From positions 186,001-250,000 of the forward strand of contig NZ_SOCR01000002.1 in the NCBI RefSeq assembly GCF_004364335.1: a stretch of 64,000 bases of DNA, written 5' to 3'. Below are positions 26,581-35,848 of this stretch, piece after piece. The notes below the pieces were generated by a model that worked only from the letters and a program-made list of their open reading frames with translations, made no database searches and was not told the DNA's origin. The stretch is from Pseudomonas graminis. GTDB taxonomy: Bacteria; Pseudomonadota; Gammaproteobacteria; Pseudomonadales; Pseudomonadaceae. Made by a program: the position numbers and the translations under genes. How positions within the stretch are numbered: the stretch's first letter is position 1; every line of letters starts with the position of its first letter.

Positions 26581-29500
26581 CAGAGTTGTGCCGGCAGGCG
26601 GAAGGTGCGCAGCACGGTCATGTCGAACGGGTTCGGCGAGCGCTGGCTCGTCAACAGGTAGCTGGCACGCAGTCCCCCCACGTCGGCCTTCAGTACCAGC
26701 ACGTCGCGACCGGTCAGCTCCTCCCGCTCCATCGAATCCAGCAGACGGAACAACGACCACGGCCCTGAGCTTTCTTCGATACCCAATGGGCGGCCAGCCA
26801 TTCTGTCCAGCACCAGACTGGTTCGACCGGCCTGCGCATCGGTGGGCCACTTGAATGACACCGGGACAATGGGACCATGGCGGTATTCGAGGGCCTTGTC
26901 GCCCAGCTTGAATTCGGAACGGCTGACAGAAGAGTCCAGGGAATGAGGCTCGAGTTTGAACTGCACCTGAGGTTCGGCCGGGTTGTCCGCGAAGAACCCC
27001 TGTCGAATGACCCGAGCAGCGCTCATCTGATCCAGATAAGGCCGGGAGATGGGCAAGCTTTGCCCGTCGATACTGCGCAGCCGGTAACTGCCCTTTTCGC
27101 CACTCACGAACGGCCGCAGGAATCCGTCGAAGAAGCGGTCTGCAACGCCCTGAACCTTGAAGAACTCGCGAAAGTCACCGAGTGCGACCTCGCTGGCACT
27201 GTCGGCGTTGAACGGATAACGCTTGCTGATCGCCTTGGCGTAAAAACTGTACACCTCGCTCTGGTAGTGCTGGTTCACGTGTTGATAGGCGTCGCGAAGC
27301 ACCAGCCGCCACGCGTCCTCGGCCAGGGTGTTGAACCACCCGCTCACCGGGCGCGGCAGGCGACTGGACGCCGCACGCAAGGTGCCCAGCGCGTCACGCT
27401 GCCCGCCCATGCGTGATTTGGCCATGTCGAACGCAGCCTGTTCCGGCGAACTGGCCCTGCCGAGACTGGCCATCTGCATCTGCAGTTCGTTGAGCACGGC
27501 CAGAACGGGGATCAGATCGGCAGCCGGACCGTCCTTGTCGTCGAGCAACCGGTGCAACGGATCAAACCGGTTCTGCAGTGATTTTCGCGCGGTATCCAGA
27601 ACCGATGCACCCAACGCTTCAGAGGCTTTACCGGACACGGCGATCGCCAGTTTGCCGGATTTTTCACCCTTGTCCGCCAGCAGCGCAGCGGCATCGACGG
27701 CGTTTGTCAGTGCCTCGGCGACAGGCGTGAAGCGGGTATTCTCGCGTACTTCCCTGAGCAGATTGATCAACGGCGATTGGGCCGACGTCAGGCCAGCCAG
27801 TTGCTCGGCACTGTCGGCAAAATCGTAGGGCGCGGGCAGCTCGACCGCGCTCACCGCCTCGCCCCAGTAATCGGCGTAATCGCGGAAATACAGCTGCTCG
27901 AGTTCAACCATCAGACGCCGCATGTCCATGTCGGTGAGACCGGATCCTTCGCCCAGCACCCAATTGTCCCGCAGGATATCGGCCACCACTCGGGAGCCTT
28001 GCCCCGAAAAGTACTGGTCGTAGCCCTGTCGGGTGTAGAACCCGGGAATTGCATAGTCGGCGCCGACGAACAGCGCCGCCTGCGACCCGAGGTGCTGGTC
28101 GAAACTGTAGTCCGGCAAGTTGCCGGCCTGCTCGCGCAGCATCCGGTAGACGACGTTCGCCAGGGACTCACCGCGCAACAACTGCCGTGCCTGCGCCACG
28201 CGTTGATCATTCAGGGGATGGACGAACGGCAGCTTCAACAATCGTTCGAAGTGGCTGTTCAAACCGTCTTGCGCGGCGGCGTTGCCGGGATACAGCTCTG
28301 ACCAGCCAGCGGCGACCCGTTCCTTCAGCCACGCCGCATCACGCCGGTCTTTCATGCCCAGCATCAAATAGGCACGCAGGCTTTTGAGCAGGCCCTCCCG
28401 ATTTTCCAGGTTGGCGGCAATCTGTCCTTCCAGCAGCGTCGCCACCTGAGGCAGAAGCAGCCGTTCCAGTTCGCGCTCGTAAGCGCCTTCGATGACCGGG
28501 TTCACCGCTTCGCCTTGATAAAGGCCACCACGTGCCTGGTAACCGACATCCCCTTTGTCTGGGAAAACCCGGGTCGCTGCATAGCCGGTGTCTAACGCGT
28601 TCAGCGCTGCGAAAAGGTCATCCTGGGCCTTTTTCGCCGAACGCTGCTCGGCCCAGGTTCTGGCAAGGGCGCTCACACTGTCGAGCCGTTCGTAGTTCCC
28701 GGAAAAGCTCACGGCCCAGAGGCTGCCGAACAGCGCGAGTGACCCCAGCGCACCTGCATATAGCGCGCGCTGGGCCCAATGGATACGGCTGCGCTCGCGC
28801 ATGTCCAGCCCGGCAAGGTCCGCTTCCGGGAAGATAACCCGGCTGAGCAGGTGATTGATGAAACGCGATCGGCCGCTCCCAAAGGTCGGCAGCGTGCCCG
28901 TGCTCATCCCCGGACTCACTGCCCTGCCGACATCGGGCCCGTGCAGGTCCTGTTCAAAGCCTGGCGCGCTGGTGAGGTAGAAGCCTCGCAAGTGGCTGGC
29001 CGACTGATAGCGATTGCCGGTGAACGCCAGTTCCACAAACACGCACACACGCTCGCCGATTCGACTGAGTTGGTGTGGGAAGTCAAGAATGCCCCCACGG
29101 CGCGATGTATCGCGCTCTTGATGGATGCGGGTGATCACCTGACTGTTAAGCCGAACCAGCAGTGCGCCGAATTCGCTGCGCAGCACGTCGGCGTCGGTGC
29201 CGCTCTGCCCGATCCGGAAGGTGGTACCGAGCACCTGATCGCGTTCCTCACGGGTCAGTTGATCGAAAAACGCGTCGAAGCCCGGAAGGCTGTCGGCCTT
29301 GCTCAACACCAGGTAGACCGGCACCTCGACGTGCAGCTTCTGATACACCTCCTGCAGACGCGTACGCACGTGTCGGGCGAGGATTTCAAGTTCAGGGTCA
29401 CTGCCGTGGAGCAGCGTGTCGACAGGGAGTGTGACGAGTACGCCGTTCAGAGGTCGGTTGCGGCGATATCTGCGCAGCAGGTCAAGCAGCGTGCACCAGG

Positions 29501-30107
29501 CGTTGCGGTCGATGTCGGCGCTCGGCTGGGTCAGGTAACGACCGGCGGTGTCGACGAGCACGGCGTTGTTGGCAAAATACCAGTCGCAATGGCGAGTGCC
29601 TCGAGGGTCACGGGTGAGTGTGCGCTCGACCTTGTTGAGCGGAAACTCGAGCCCTGAAAAGTCCAGCAGGCTGGTCTTGCCGCTGCCCTCGGGTCCGATC
29701 AGCAGGTACCACGGCAGCTCGGTGCGCCAGTGTTCGCTGCGGCCGCGATACAGGCTTGAGGTCTTCAGTGTTTTCAGCGCCTCCTTGAAACGTGCCGTCA
29801 GTTCAGCGTGCTCCTCGTGGATCTGATCGTCGCGCAGGTGGCGCGCCTGGCCATCCTCGCTGTCCTCGACCGCCTTTTTGCGCTCCCCGGCACGCCAGCT
29901 GACATAGACCATGGTAAGGCCCCAGAGCAGGAACAGCGAACTGATGGTCAACAGCCGAGAGGTTGAACCCTCCCAAAACTTTCGGTCGTCGACCGCGAGG
30001 GCCGGCCCGATGAACCAGACCATCAGCGCCACGAGCCATACCAGCAGCAGCGTCCACACCCACGTCTGACGCAAAAGCGCGCCGGTTTTCTTGAAAAAGT
30101 TTTTCAT
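26580..30107 (-). CDS. tssM: T6SS membrane complex protein TssM (IcmF)
   Basis: A 1175-residue inner-membrane protein. Two helices lie near residues 14-38 and 50-72, and a third near 440. Between them is a cytoplasmic NTPase-like domain with an intact Walker A (GPEGSGKTS, about 138-146). The long periplasmic part ends in the IcmF C-terminal beta domain that meets TssJ. With TssL and TssJ it forms the trans-envelope complex. ATG 30107 (MKNFFKKTG) is preferred over the GTG one codon upstream. It lies 26 bases after tssL. Confidence 0.95.
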   Translation of the reverse strand: MKNFFKKTGALLRQTWVWTLLLVWLVALMVWFIGPALAVDDRKFWEGSTSRLLTISSLFLLWGLTMVYVSWRAGERKKAVEDSEDGQARHLRDDQIHEEHAELTARFKEALKTLKTSSLYRGRSEHWRTELPWYLLIGPEGSGKTSLLDFSGLEFPLNKVERTLTRDPRGTRHCDWYFANNAVLVDTAGRYLTQPSADIDRNAWCTLLDLLRRYRRNRPLNGVLVTLPVDTLLHGSDPELEILARHVRTRLQEVYQKLHVEVPVYLVLSKADSLPGFDAFFDQLTREERDQVLGTTFRIGQSGTDADVLRSEFGALLVRLNSQVITRIHQERDTSRRGGILDFPHQLSRIGERVCVFVELAFTGNRYQSASHLRGFYLTSAPGFEQDLHGPDVGRAVSPGMSTGTLPTFGSGRSRFINHLLSRVIFPEADLAGLDMRERSRIHWAQRALYAGALGSLALFGSLWAVSFSGNYERLDSVSALARTWAEQRSAKKAQDDLFAALNALDTGYAATRVFPDKGDVGYQARGGLYQGEAVNPVIEGAYERELERLLLPQVATLLEGQIAANLENREGLLKSLRAYLMLGMKDRRDAAWLKERVAAGWSELYPGNAAAQDGLNSHFERLLKLPFVHPLNDQRVAQARQLLRGESLANVVYRMLREQAGNLPDYSFDQHLGSQAALFVGADYAIPGFYTRQGYDQYFSGQGSRVVADILRDNWVLGEGSGLTDMDMRRLMVELEQLYFRDYADYWGEAVSAVELPAPYDFADSAEQLAGLTSAQSPLINLLREVRENTRFTPVAEALTNAVDAAALLADKGEKSGKLAIAVSGKASEALGASVLDTARKSLQNRFDPLHRLLDDKDGPAADLIPVLAVLNELQMQMASLGRASSPEQAAFDMAKSRMGGQRDALGTLRAASSRLPRPVSGWFNTLAEDAWRLVLRDAYQHVNQHYQSEVYSFYAKAISKRYPFNADSASEVALGDFREFFKVQGVADRFFDGFLRPFVSGEKGSYRLRSIDGQSLPISRPYLDQMSAARVIRQGFFADNPAEPQVQFKLEPHSLDSSVSRSEFKLGDKALEYRHGPIVPVSFKWPTDAQAGRTSLVLDRMAGRPLGIEESSGPWSLFRLLDSMEREELTGRDVLVLKADVGGLRASYLLTSQRSPNPFDMTVLRTFRLPAQL

Positions 30108-30133
30108 CACACGTCTCTGTTTTACGGCGGCGG

Positions 30134-31033
30134 CTACGATTGCGCTTGCGCTTGCGCTTGCAGCTCGGATTGCGGGTGAACGGCAGGCTGATCAAACGGC
30201 TGATAAGGTCGCAGGACGGCGTTGCGGTGTTCGCCCAGCACCCAGGCGAAACCCGAATACATCACGATCAGACAGATCAGGGTGAAGCCCACCACCATCC
30301 AGGTGGGCACGATGCGCACCAGGTTGCGGCGCTGGTTGCTCAGGCCTTCCCAGTGGGGCGACAGCTCGCGGGACGCATCTCCGCGCAGCTGACGAATTTG
30401 TCGATAGACCGCGTCGCGAATGTTCTCGAGTTCCTGCACGCCGCGGGTCTGCACCCGGTAGCGGCCCTCGAAACCCAGCGACAGGCACAGGTACATCAAC
30501 TCCAGCATCGACAAATGCTTCACCGGGTTTTTCGAGAGTCGATCCAGCAGCTGGAAGAACTTTTCGCCGCCGAAGGTTTCCTGATGAAACCTGCTGAGCA
30601 GGCTCATCTGCGACCACTCGCTTTCGTTGCCCCAGCCGCTCGTGACAACGGCCTCATCCAGCGCAGTGCAGAGCACATAGCGGGCGCCCGCGACCTGACT
30701 GCTCTCGGCGCCGTTGTGCAGCGCCCGGGCTTCAAAGGATTTCATCACGCGGCTCAGATGCTCATGGAGTGCGCTCATGTCCTGGGGGAGGTCACCGTTC
30801 TTGAGCCGCACAACTTCGGACAACAGCTCCGATGCAGCGGCCACAAGCGAGTTCATGCCGACATTGAACGTTTGCGCCGGGCGCAGGTGCGCGGCGTAGA
30901 TCATGCGTGCTTCCAACTGCTCGAAGCGCGGCGGCGGCGTGGAATCCGTGATCGGCTTCGATGCCGGGCCATGACCCTGCCGGCTGACCAGCACGGTTTT
31001 GTGGTCCTGGCTGTAATCGTTATCCTTGATCAT
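30134..31033 (-). CDS. tssL: T6SS membrane complex protein TssL (DotU)
   Basis: A 299-residue protein with a cytoplasmic DotU domain (about 45-235, including SLLSRFHQETFGGEKFFQLL and ELMYLCLSLGFEGRY) and a C-terminal membrane anchor (about 243-262). It has no OmpA-like peptidoglycan-binding extension, so anchoring to the wall must come from another protein. The C-terminus ends in a short Gln-Ala repeat (QAQAQAQ) encoded by a tandem six-base repeat. It partners TssM and TssK. It starts six bases after the tssK stop. Confidence 0.95.
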   Translation of the reverse strand: MIKDNDYSQDHKTVLVSRQGHGPASKPITDSTPPPRFEQLEARMIYAAHLRPAQTFNVGMNSLVAAASELLSEVVRLKNGDLPQDMSALHEHLSRVMKSFEARALHNGAESSQVAGARYVLCTALDEAVVTSGWGNESEWSQMSLLSRFHQETFGGEKFFQLLDRLSKNPVKHLSMLELMYLCLSLGFEGRYRVQTRGVQELENIRDAVYRQIRQLRGDASRELSPHWEGLSNQRRNLVRIVPTWMVVGFTLICLIVMYSGFAWVLGEHRNAVLRPYQPFDQPAVHPQSELQAQAQAQS

Positions 31034-31038
31034 GGCGG

Positions 31039-32370
31039 TCAGTTCCTGATGGCCCAGAATTTGAGCTCAAGCTCGGCGAACTCACCGGACACGTGGAACG
31101 CGAAACCGCCGGAGCGCTCGAGCTGCGTCAGGTCCTCGGAACTAAGTTCAAGGACGAAATAGGTTTTGTTCGAATGAAAGGCAATTTGCCGCGGCGCCAC
31201 CGGCAACGGGGTGAGCTTGATGCCGGGCAGGTGCAGGTTCACCAACTGACGGATACGCTCCACCGGTGCGACCTTGAAATGCGCGGGCAGACGATGGCGC
31301 AGTTCCTCGGAGTCGCAATTGGCACTCGCCGCCAACACGAAGGAGGCCGAACCCAGCAGCGTGCGATCGTGCAGCGGAGAAACGGTGATGCCGTATTGAC
31401 GCGGCTGCAACACCAGCTCGATAGCGTGTTGCTCCAGCACCATCGACAGCATCTGCCGCAGCGCCTCCATCAACCTGCGAAAGCTTTCCCCTTGATCGCT
31501 ATGCCGATAGCGGCTGTCCAGACGCGGTCGCTTGCTGTCACTCGAGAAGGTCGCCAGATCGCCCAGCAGCGTCAGCAACGCGCGGTAGAGTGCTTCCGGA
31601 TGCACATGCTCCAGACCCAGGTAGTGACGCAGCAGCAGTTCGGCACGATTGATCAGCTGGAGCATCATGAAATCGCCCACTTCGGCGCCCGCGACCGTGC
31701 CGCTGGAGCGGATGCGTTCGGCAATGCTGTCGCCCCGGTGGCTGAGCATGCTGATGACTTCCTTCAGACATGACAGCAGATAGCTGGAGGCGTGAGCCTG
31801 AAGGTAGGTGGGTACGAAATCAGCAGCGAGGCTGACCACCCCGTCAGGAGAGGTGTCGAGGACATCGCAGATCTTCAGCTTGACGTACGCGTGGTCGCTC
31901 TGCTGTTCGCCCAGCAGCAACCTGAAGTCGGGACGAGCGCAGCTGACCTGACACGCCGCGTCATCACCTGCATTTGAATCGGCGACCTGGGCTTCATACG
32001 CGGTGTAACGCGCCAGCACGTCGGACTGCTCCGGTCGCCGGGCTTCTACGTGATTGCCGGTGACCAGCGGCAACGCCAGGTAAACAGGCGTATTGCCGGT
32101 ATTGGGCGGTATGTCGAGGGCCAATGATTCTGTGGTACCGCCCAGCTCGAACACGCTGCCGTCAGGGAGGATGCCCGACGCCTGGCTGATCACCAGTTTG
32201 CCCATGTTGAGAAACGGCAGGTCGATCTCCAGCGTCAGAAATCCCCAGGCGTAGCCACCCATTAATCGAGTCCGGATTTTCAACTGGTGGTCGTAATAGC
32301 GGTCGTTGTGCTGGAAGTGCTGCGGACGCAACAGCATCCCTTCCTGCCAGATGACTTTGTGCGTATTCAT
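31039..32370 (-). CDS. tssK: T6SS baseplate protein TssK
   Basis: A 443-residue protein of the TssK family (PF05936). The N-terminus has the typical VIWQEGMLLRPQHFQHNDRY motif and the C-terminal part has the receptor-binding-like region (VAPVERIRQLVNLHLPGI). TssK trimers connect the baseplate to TssL/TssM. The start overlaps the tssJ stop by four bases (ATGA), which indicates translational coupling. Confidence 0.95.
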   Translation of the reverse strand: MNTHKVIWQEGMLLRPQHFQHNDRYYDHQLKIRTRLMGGYAWGFLTLEIDLPFLNMGKLVISQASGILPDGSVFELGGTTESLALDIPPNTGNTPVYLALPLVTGNHVEARRPEQSDVLARYTAYEAQVADSNAGDDAACQVSCARPDFRLLLGEQQSDHAYVKLKICDVLDTSPDGVVSLAADFVPTYLQAHASSYLLSCLKEVISMLSHRGDSIAERIRSSGTVAGAEVGDFMMLQLINRAELLLRHYLGLEHVHPEALYRALLTLLGDLATFSSDSKRPRLDSRYRHSDQGESFRRLMEALRQMLSMVLEQHAIELVLQPRQYGITVSPLHDRTLLGSASFVLAASANCDSEELRHRLPAHFKVAPVERIRQLVNLHLPGIKLTPLPVAPRQIAFHSNKTYFVLELSSEDLTQLERSGGFAFHVSGEFAELELKFWAIRN

Positions 32371-32882
32371 GGCTGGTCAACCGCCTCGGCGAGCACTTCA
32401 TGTGACGGCCGAATGCCGCTTCCATCAAGGGTCAGATCGACGTCGGTAGCGGTCTGCGGCGCGAGGTGAAGCGTGTAGCGCCACGAGGCTTGTGACAGAT
32501 CGCGGTACGCCGCCACCACGCCGACATAGCGACTGCCCTTCTGCACACTGAGTTTGAGATCGACCGTTTCGCCCGGACGCAGCTCAAGCTCCTCGGTGGC
32601 GACAATGTCCGGGGCCAGGGACTCTTTGGCCCGCTCATACAGGCTGAAAAAGTCAGCGTTTTCGAAGGCCGCCGCATGTTTGAGTTCGTACAGGCGGACC
32701 ACGATCGGTGACGGCCGGCCGTTCAGATCGGGGTTCAGCTGATCACTGGCCGTGAGTCTGAGGTCGAGTTTGGTGAGGTGTGAAAACGGCGACAGCGTCG
32801 AGCAACCAGCCAACATCAGCAGAGCAATCAACGCAGTCAGCGTGTGTAAAAATTCAGTAGAACGGCGAAACATGCGCTTCAT
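32367..32882 (-). CDS. tssJ: T6SS outer-membrane lipoprotein TssJ
   Basis: A 171-residue lipoprotein with signal peptide and lipobox LAGC at about residues 24-27, so it is lipidated and sits at the outer membrane. The mature part is the TssJ beta-sandwich (VVRLYELKHAAAFENADFFS is the family motif). It binds the periplasmic end of TssM. It overlaps the fha stop by four bases and tssK by four bases. Confidence 0.95.
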   Translation of the reverse strand: MKRMFRRSTEFLHTLTALIALLMLAGCSTLSPFSHLTKLDLRLTASDQLNPDLNGRPSPIVVRLYELKHAAAFENADFFSLYERAKESLAPDIVATEELELRPGETVDLKLSVQKGSRYVGVVAAYRDLSQASWRYTLHLAPQTATDVDLTLDGSGIRPSHEVLAEAVDQP

Positions 32883-34084
32883 CCCTGGTGATCTGTGTGG
32901 AGGGTGGAAATCAGACGAATTTGCTCTTCGTAGGCCTGGGCGAAATCTCGCGCCAGCAAGCGCTCGCTCCAGTCATTGTCCTGACGCAGCGCCTGGTAAT
33001 AGCGGCCATAAGCCCTCCAGCGACTGCCGGAGGTCGCGAGCAGTGGCGGGTTGTCGCGCTCGAATCGCAGGGTCAGTTGCTCCGGTGAAAAATGCTCCAG
33101 CGTGGCGCGGCTTGCTGCGCGACTGGCGGCCAGCAAGGCGACCTGGTGCGCCTGCACGTCTTGGAAGGCTCGGCTTACCGCCAGCTCAGCGGGCAGTTGC
33201 CCCGGCTTGCCAGGTCGCAGCAACGCCGACAGTGCCTGGCCAGCATCGGCCGCTGACTTCAGCGGGTTGCGTTGGGCGCCCTGCACGGTTGTCTGCGACA
33301 GACGCAATTCGTTTTTCAGCTCGCTGCGCGTGTGCAGGTTCTGCTGCAGACCGCCGACGCACTGCCTGAGCAAACGGCCGGCATTGAGCGCCAGCGCCTC
33401 CCGGGCATCCTGATCAAGCTCGTCGAATTCGATACCCAGCGCTTCGGCAAACCGGGTCCAGAAATCATCGGTCGGGCGCTCGACCTCACTGGCTGCATGC
33501 GCGGGTGCCGGAGCGGGCCGTGCGGCGGAATCTTCGACCAGTTCGGGCACGCGCAGGCTTTCCATGTCCACCCGGGCATAGTCCGTACGCTGTTGGCCGG
33601 TCTTGATGGCGGCGCCTGGCGAAATCAGTTCGTCGATGTCCGAGTGCACGCGCTCCTGCTGGTCAAGCACATTCAGCGGGTCGAGGTCCAGAAACGAGTC
33701 GTCCGGGATGATGCTGCCGGCCGCATAAATATGACCCACGTCACCGTCAAATGAGGCCGGGTCATCTATGATCCGGGCGCGCAGCTCGAAATCGCCCAGC
33801 ACGTACAGACTGCCATGCTCAATGCGAACGGCTTGCCCCTTGGGCAGGCGCTCCCTGCTCTCCCCGCTCAGCACGCCATTGCTGCTGGTGTCGGTAAGAT
33901 AAAACCCGCCATCGCGGTAGCTGATCGTGATGTGGTGGTGGGACACGTGCCGATTGCGATCAGGAATAATCCAGTCGCAGTCCGCGCCCCGTCCGATCAC
34001 GCCGCCTGCCTGCCTGAAAGTCTTTTGACACTGCTCCACAGGCACAAACTGCCGGGCGCTCAGCATTTCGAAAACCAGTTCCAT
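32879..34084 (-). CDS. fha: T6SS FHA-domain protein (Fha/TagH)
   Basis: A 401-residue protein. The FHA domain fills residues 1-100 with the phosphothreonine-binding residues GRG, SHHH and SNG in order. The C-terminal part (about 200-400) is the T6SS-specific FHA-associated domain. It is the expected target of the Stk1/PppA pair. ATG 34084 is preferred because AGGAGG lies six bases upstream; an ATG two codons earlier would sit on top of that site. It follows orfX by 17 bases. Confidence 0.92.
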   Translation of the reverse strand: MELVFEMLSARQFVPVEQCQKTFRQAGGVIGRGADCDWIIPDRNRHVSHHHITISYRDGGFYLTDTSSNGVLSGESRERLPKGQAVRIEHGSLYVLGDFELRARIIDDPASFDGDVGHIYAAGSIIPDDSFLDLDPLNVLDQQERVHSDIDELISPGAAIKTGQQRTDYARVDMESLRVPELVEDSAARPAPAPAHAASEVERPTDDFWTRFAEALGIEFDELDQDAREALALNAGRLLRQCVGGLQQNLHTRSELKNELRLSQTTVQGAQRNPLKSAADAGQALSALLRPGKPGQLPAELAVSRAFQDVQAHQVALLAASRAASRATLEHFSPEQLTLRFERDNPPLLATSGSRWRAYGRYYQALRQDNDWSERLLARDFAQAYEEQIRLISTLHTDHQG

Positions 34085-34101
34085 GGTCATCCTCCTGGCG
34101 G

Positions 34102-34242
34102 TCAGTTATCGCGGTTGGTGGCCTGGGGATCACCCAGCGGGCGATAGGTGTTGTCGTTGAACGTGTAATTGCCGCTGCAGCCCGACAAGCCACAGAGAAG
34201 CACAAGGGTCAGCAGAACAGCATGCCGGTGAGGAGCAAACAT
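34102..34242 (-). CDS. Small T6SS-locus lipoprotein (OrfX position)
   Basis: A 46-residue frame between sfa and fha: MFAPHRHAVLLTLVLLCGLS, then GC and a 24-residue tail with NYTFNDNTYRPLGDP. It has a signal sequence and a lipobox (LSGC, Cys-22), so the mature peptide would be about 25 residues attached to lipid. GGAG lies about eight bases before the ATG. The P. aeruginosa H2-T6SS has a small orfX at the same place between sfa2 and fha2, which supports it being a gene. Its function is unknown. Confidence 0.75.
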   Translation of the reverse strand: MFAPHRHAVLLTLVLLCGLSGCSGNYTFNDNTYRPLGDPQATNRDN

Positions 34243-34320
34243 CAGAGGGTCTCCAGAGGTGAGCACAAGGCGCGGACGGTTGGCGCGATGGAAAGCGAGT
34301 GGGAAAGAAGTCGTTCGTGC

Positions 34321-35838
34321 CTACGCATTGACTTCACCCAGATTGATATTGAGGCGGCCAAGGCGGTACAGCAGCGTGCGCCTGGGCAGGCCGAGCTCAC
34401 GGGCGGACAGGCTCTGATTACCATCGTTTTTACGCAGGCAATCGAGCAGCAAGCCGCGTTCGACCTGCTCCAGGCGTTCGCGCAGAGTCAGGCGGGCATC
34501 GCCAGGGGAATGCTGCGCGCGGAGGGCGAAATGCTCGGGAAGCAATTCGCCCCCTTCGCACAGCAGAACGGCACGTTCGACCAGCCCCTTGAGCTCTCGA
34601 ACGTTGCCGGGGAAGGCATAGCTGCACAGGTGGTCAAGCGCCGCGTCCGACCAGCACAGCGCATCGCGTTGCAGAAATGCGCAGGCCTTGTCGGCGAAAT
34701 GTCGGGCAAGATCGACGATGTCATCGCCCCGCTGGCGCAGGGCCGGCAGCTCGATGGGGAATTGCGAGAGGCGGTAGTAGAGGTCCTCGCGAAACGTGCC
34801 TTCGCTGACCATGACCGACAAATCCCGATGGGTCGCGGCAAGGATGCGCACGTCTATCTTGTGCGTGTCGTTTGAGCCCAGCGGGCGTATCTCACGCTCC
34901 TGCAGCACGCGCAGCAGCTTGGCCTGCAGCGACAGCGGCATGTCGCCGACTTCATCGAGCAACAGGGTGCCGCCGTTGGCTGCGTCGAAGAGTCCGGCGC
35001 GATTACGCAGAGCGCCAGTGAATGCCCCCTTGCTGTAGCCGAACAGCTCGCTCTCCAGCAGGCTTTCAGGCAGTGCCGCGCAGTTCTGAACGATAAAGGC
35101 CTGGGAGCGGCGCGGACCAAAGTCGTGGATGGCACGTGCCACCACTTCCTTGCCGGTGCCTGTCTCTCCGCGGAGTAGAACGGTGTACGGGCTGTGCAGG
35201 ACTTTACTGATCATCGAACAGGTCTGGCGCATGGGTGCGCTTTTGCCGATCAATCCGTAGGCGCTGATGCTTGGCACACTGACGCGCACCGGTGGTGAAT
35301 CATCCGTACGCCGCCTCAAGCGCTGAAGCAGGCGCAATTGACGCAGCACGAACGTGCCCAGCCGCCCCAGGGAATCGGCGAAGGCCTGCAGCTCGACAGG
35401 TCGACTGCTCGCGCAGACGAGCAAGCCTTCCACCGTCTGTTGATCACTGACAATGGGCACGCACAACAGCGACTGCCAGGGCACGGCCGTGGTTGGCAGG
35501 AAGCTAGTTTCGTGAAGGCTGCCCGGTAGATCGTCAAGGCACACAATGCGGTTTTGGCACAGCGCAAACTGCAGCAATTGCTCACCGTGGTAATCGGCGG
35601 GCAGGCTTTGTCCCTTACGGGGTTGCACGCTGCCCTCAAGGTACTCGGCGGTCAGGCCCAGACACGTATCGGCCGCGTCCAGAAGATAAAGCTGTGTCAG
35701 CTCGCAGCCGCTCAATTCGGAAAGGCCATGCACGAAGCCGCCCAGCAGCGCAGCATCGTCGGCGGCGCACGCAAGCCGGGCGAATTGCTCCAGCAACGCT
35801 TCTGCGTAGGCCAGCGGCTGCGGCACCTGAATGAACAT
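34321..35838 (-). CDS. sfa: Sigma-54-dependent T6SS activator (Sfa/VasH)
   Basis: A 505-residue enhancer-binding protein. A GAF-like sensor covers about 15-165. The AAA+ domain spans about 195-430 with Walker A GETGTGKE near 225 and an intact GAFTGA loop, which is needed to contact sigma-54. The C-terminal Fis-type helix-turn-helix is QSLSARELGLPRRTLLYRLG. In Vibrio and P. aeruginosa such proteins switch on hcp and the secretion genes with RpoN. ATG 35838 follows the clpV stop by ten bases with GAGGTGG upstream. Likely targets are the palindromes and the -24/-12 promoter before hcp. Confidence 0.93.
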   Translation of the reverse strand: MFIQVPQPLAYAEALLEQFARLACAADDAALLGGFVHGLSELSGCELTQLYLLDAADTCLGLTAEYLEGSVQPRKGQSLPADYHGEQLLQFALCQNRIVCLDDLPGSLHETSFLPTTAVPWQSLLCVPIVSDQQTVEGLLVCASSRPVELQAFADSLGRLGTFVLRQLRLLQRLRRRTDDSPPVRVSVPSISAYGLIGKSAPMRQTCSMISKVLHSPYTVLLRGETGTGKEVVARAIHDFGPRRSQAFIVQNCAALPESLLESELFGYSKGAFTGALRNRAGLFDAANGGTLLLDEVGDMPLSLQAKLLRVLQEREIRPLGSNDTHKIDVRILAATHRDLSVMVSEGTFREDLYYRLSQFPIELPALRQRGDDIVDLARHFADKACAFLQRDALCWSDAALDHLCSYAFPGNVRELKGLVERAVLLCEGGELLPEHFALRAQHSPGDARLTLRERLEQVERGLLLDCLRKNDGNQSLSARELGLPRRTLLYRLGRLNINLGEVNA

Positions 35839-35848
35839 CGCGCCCACC

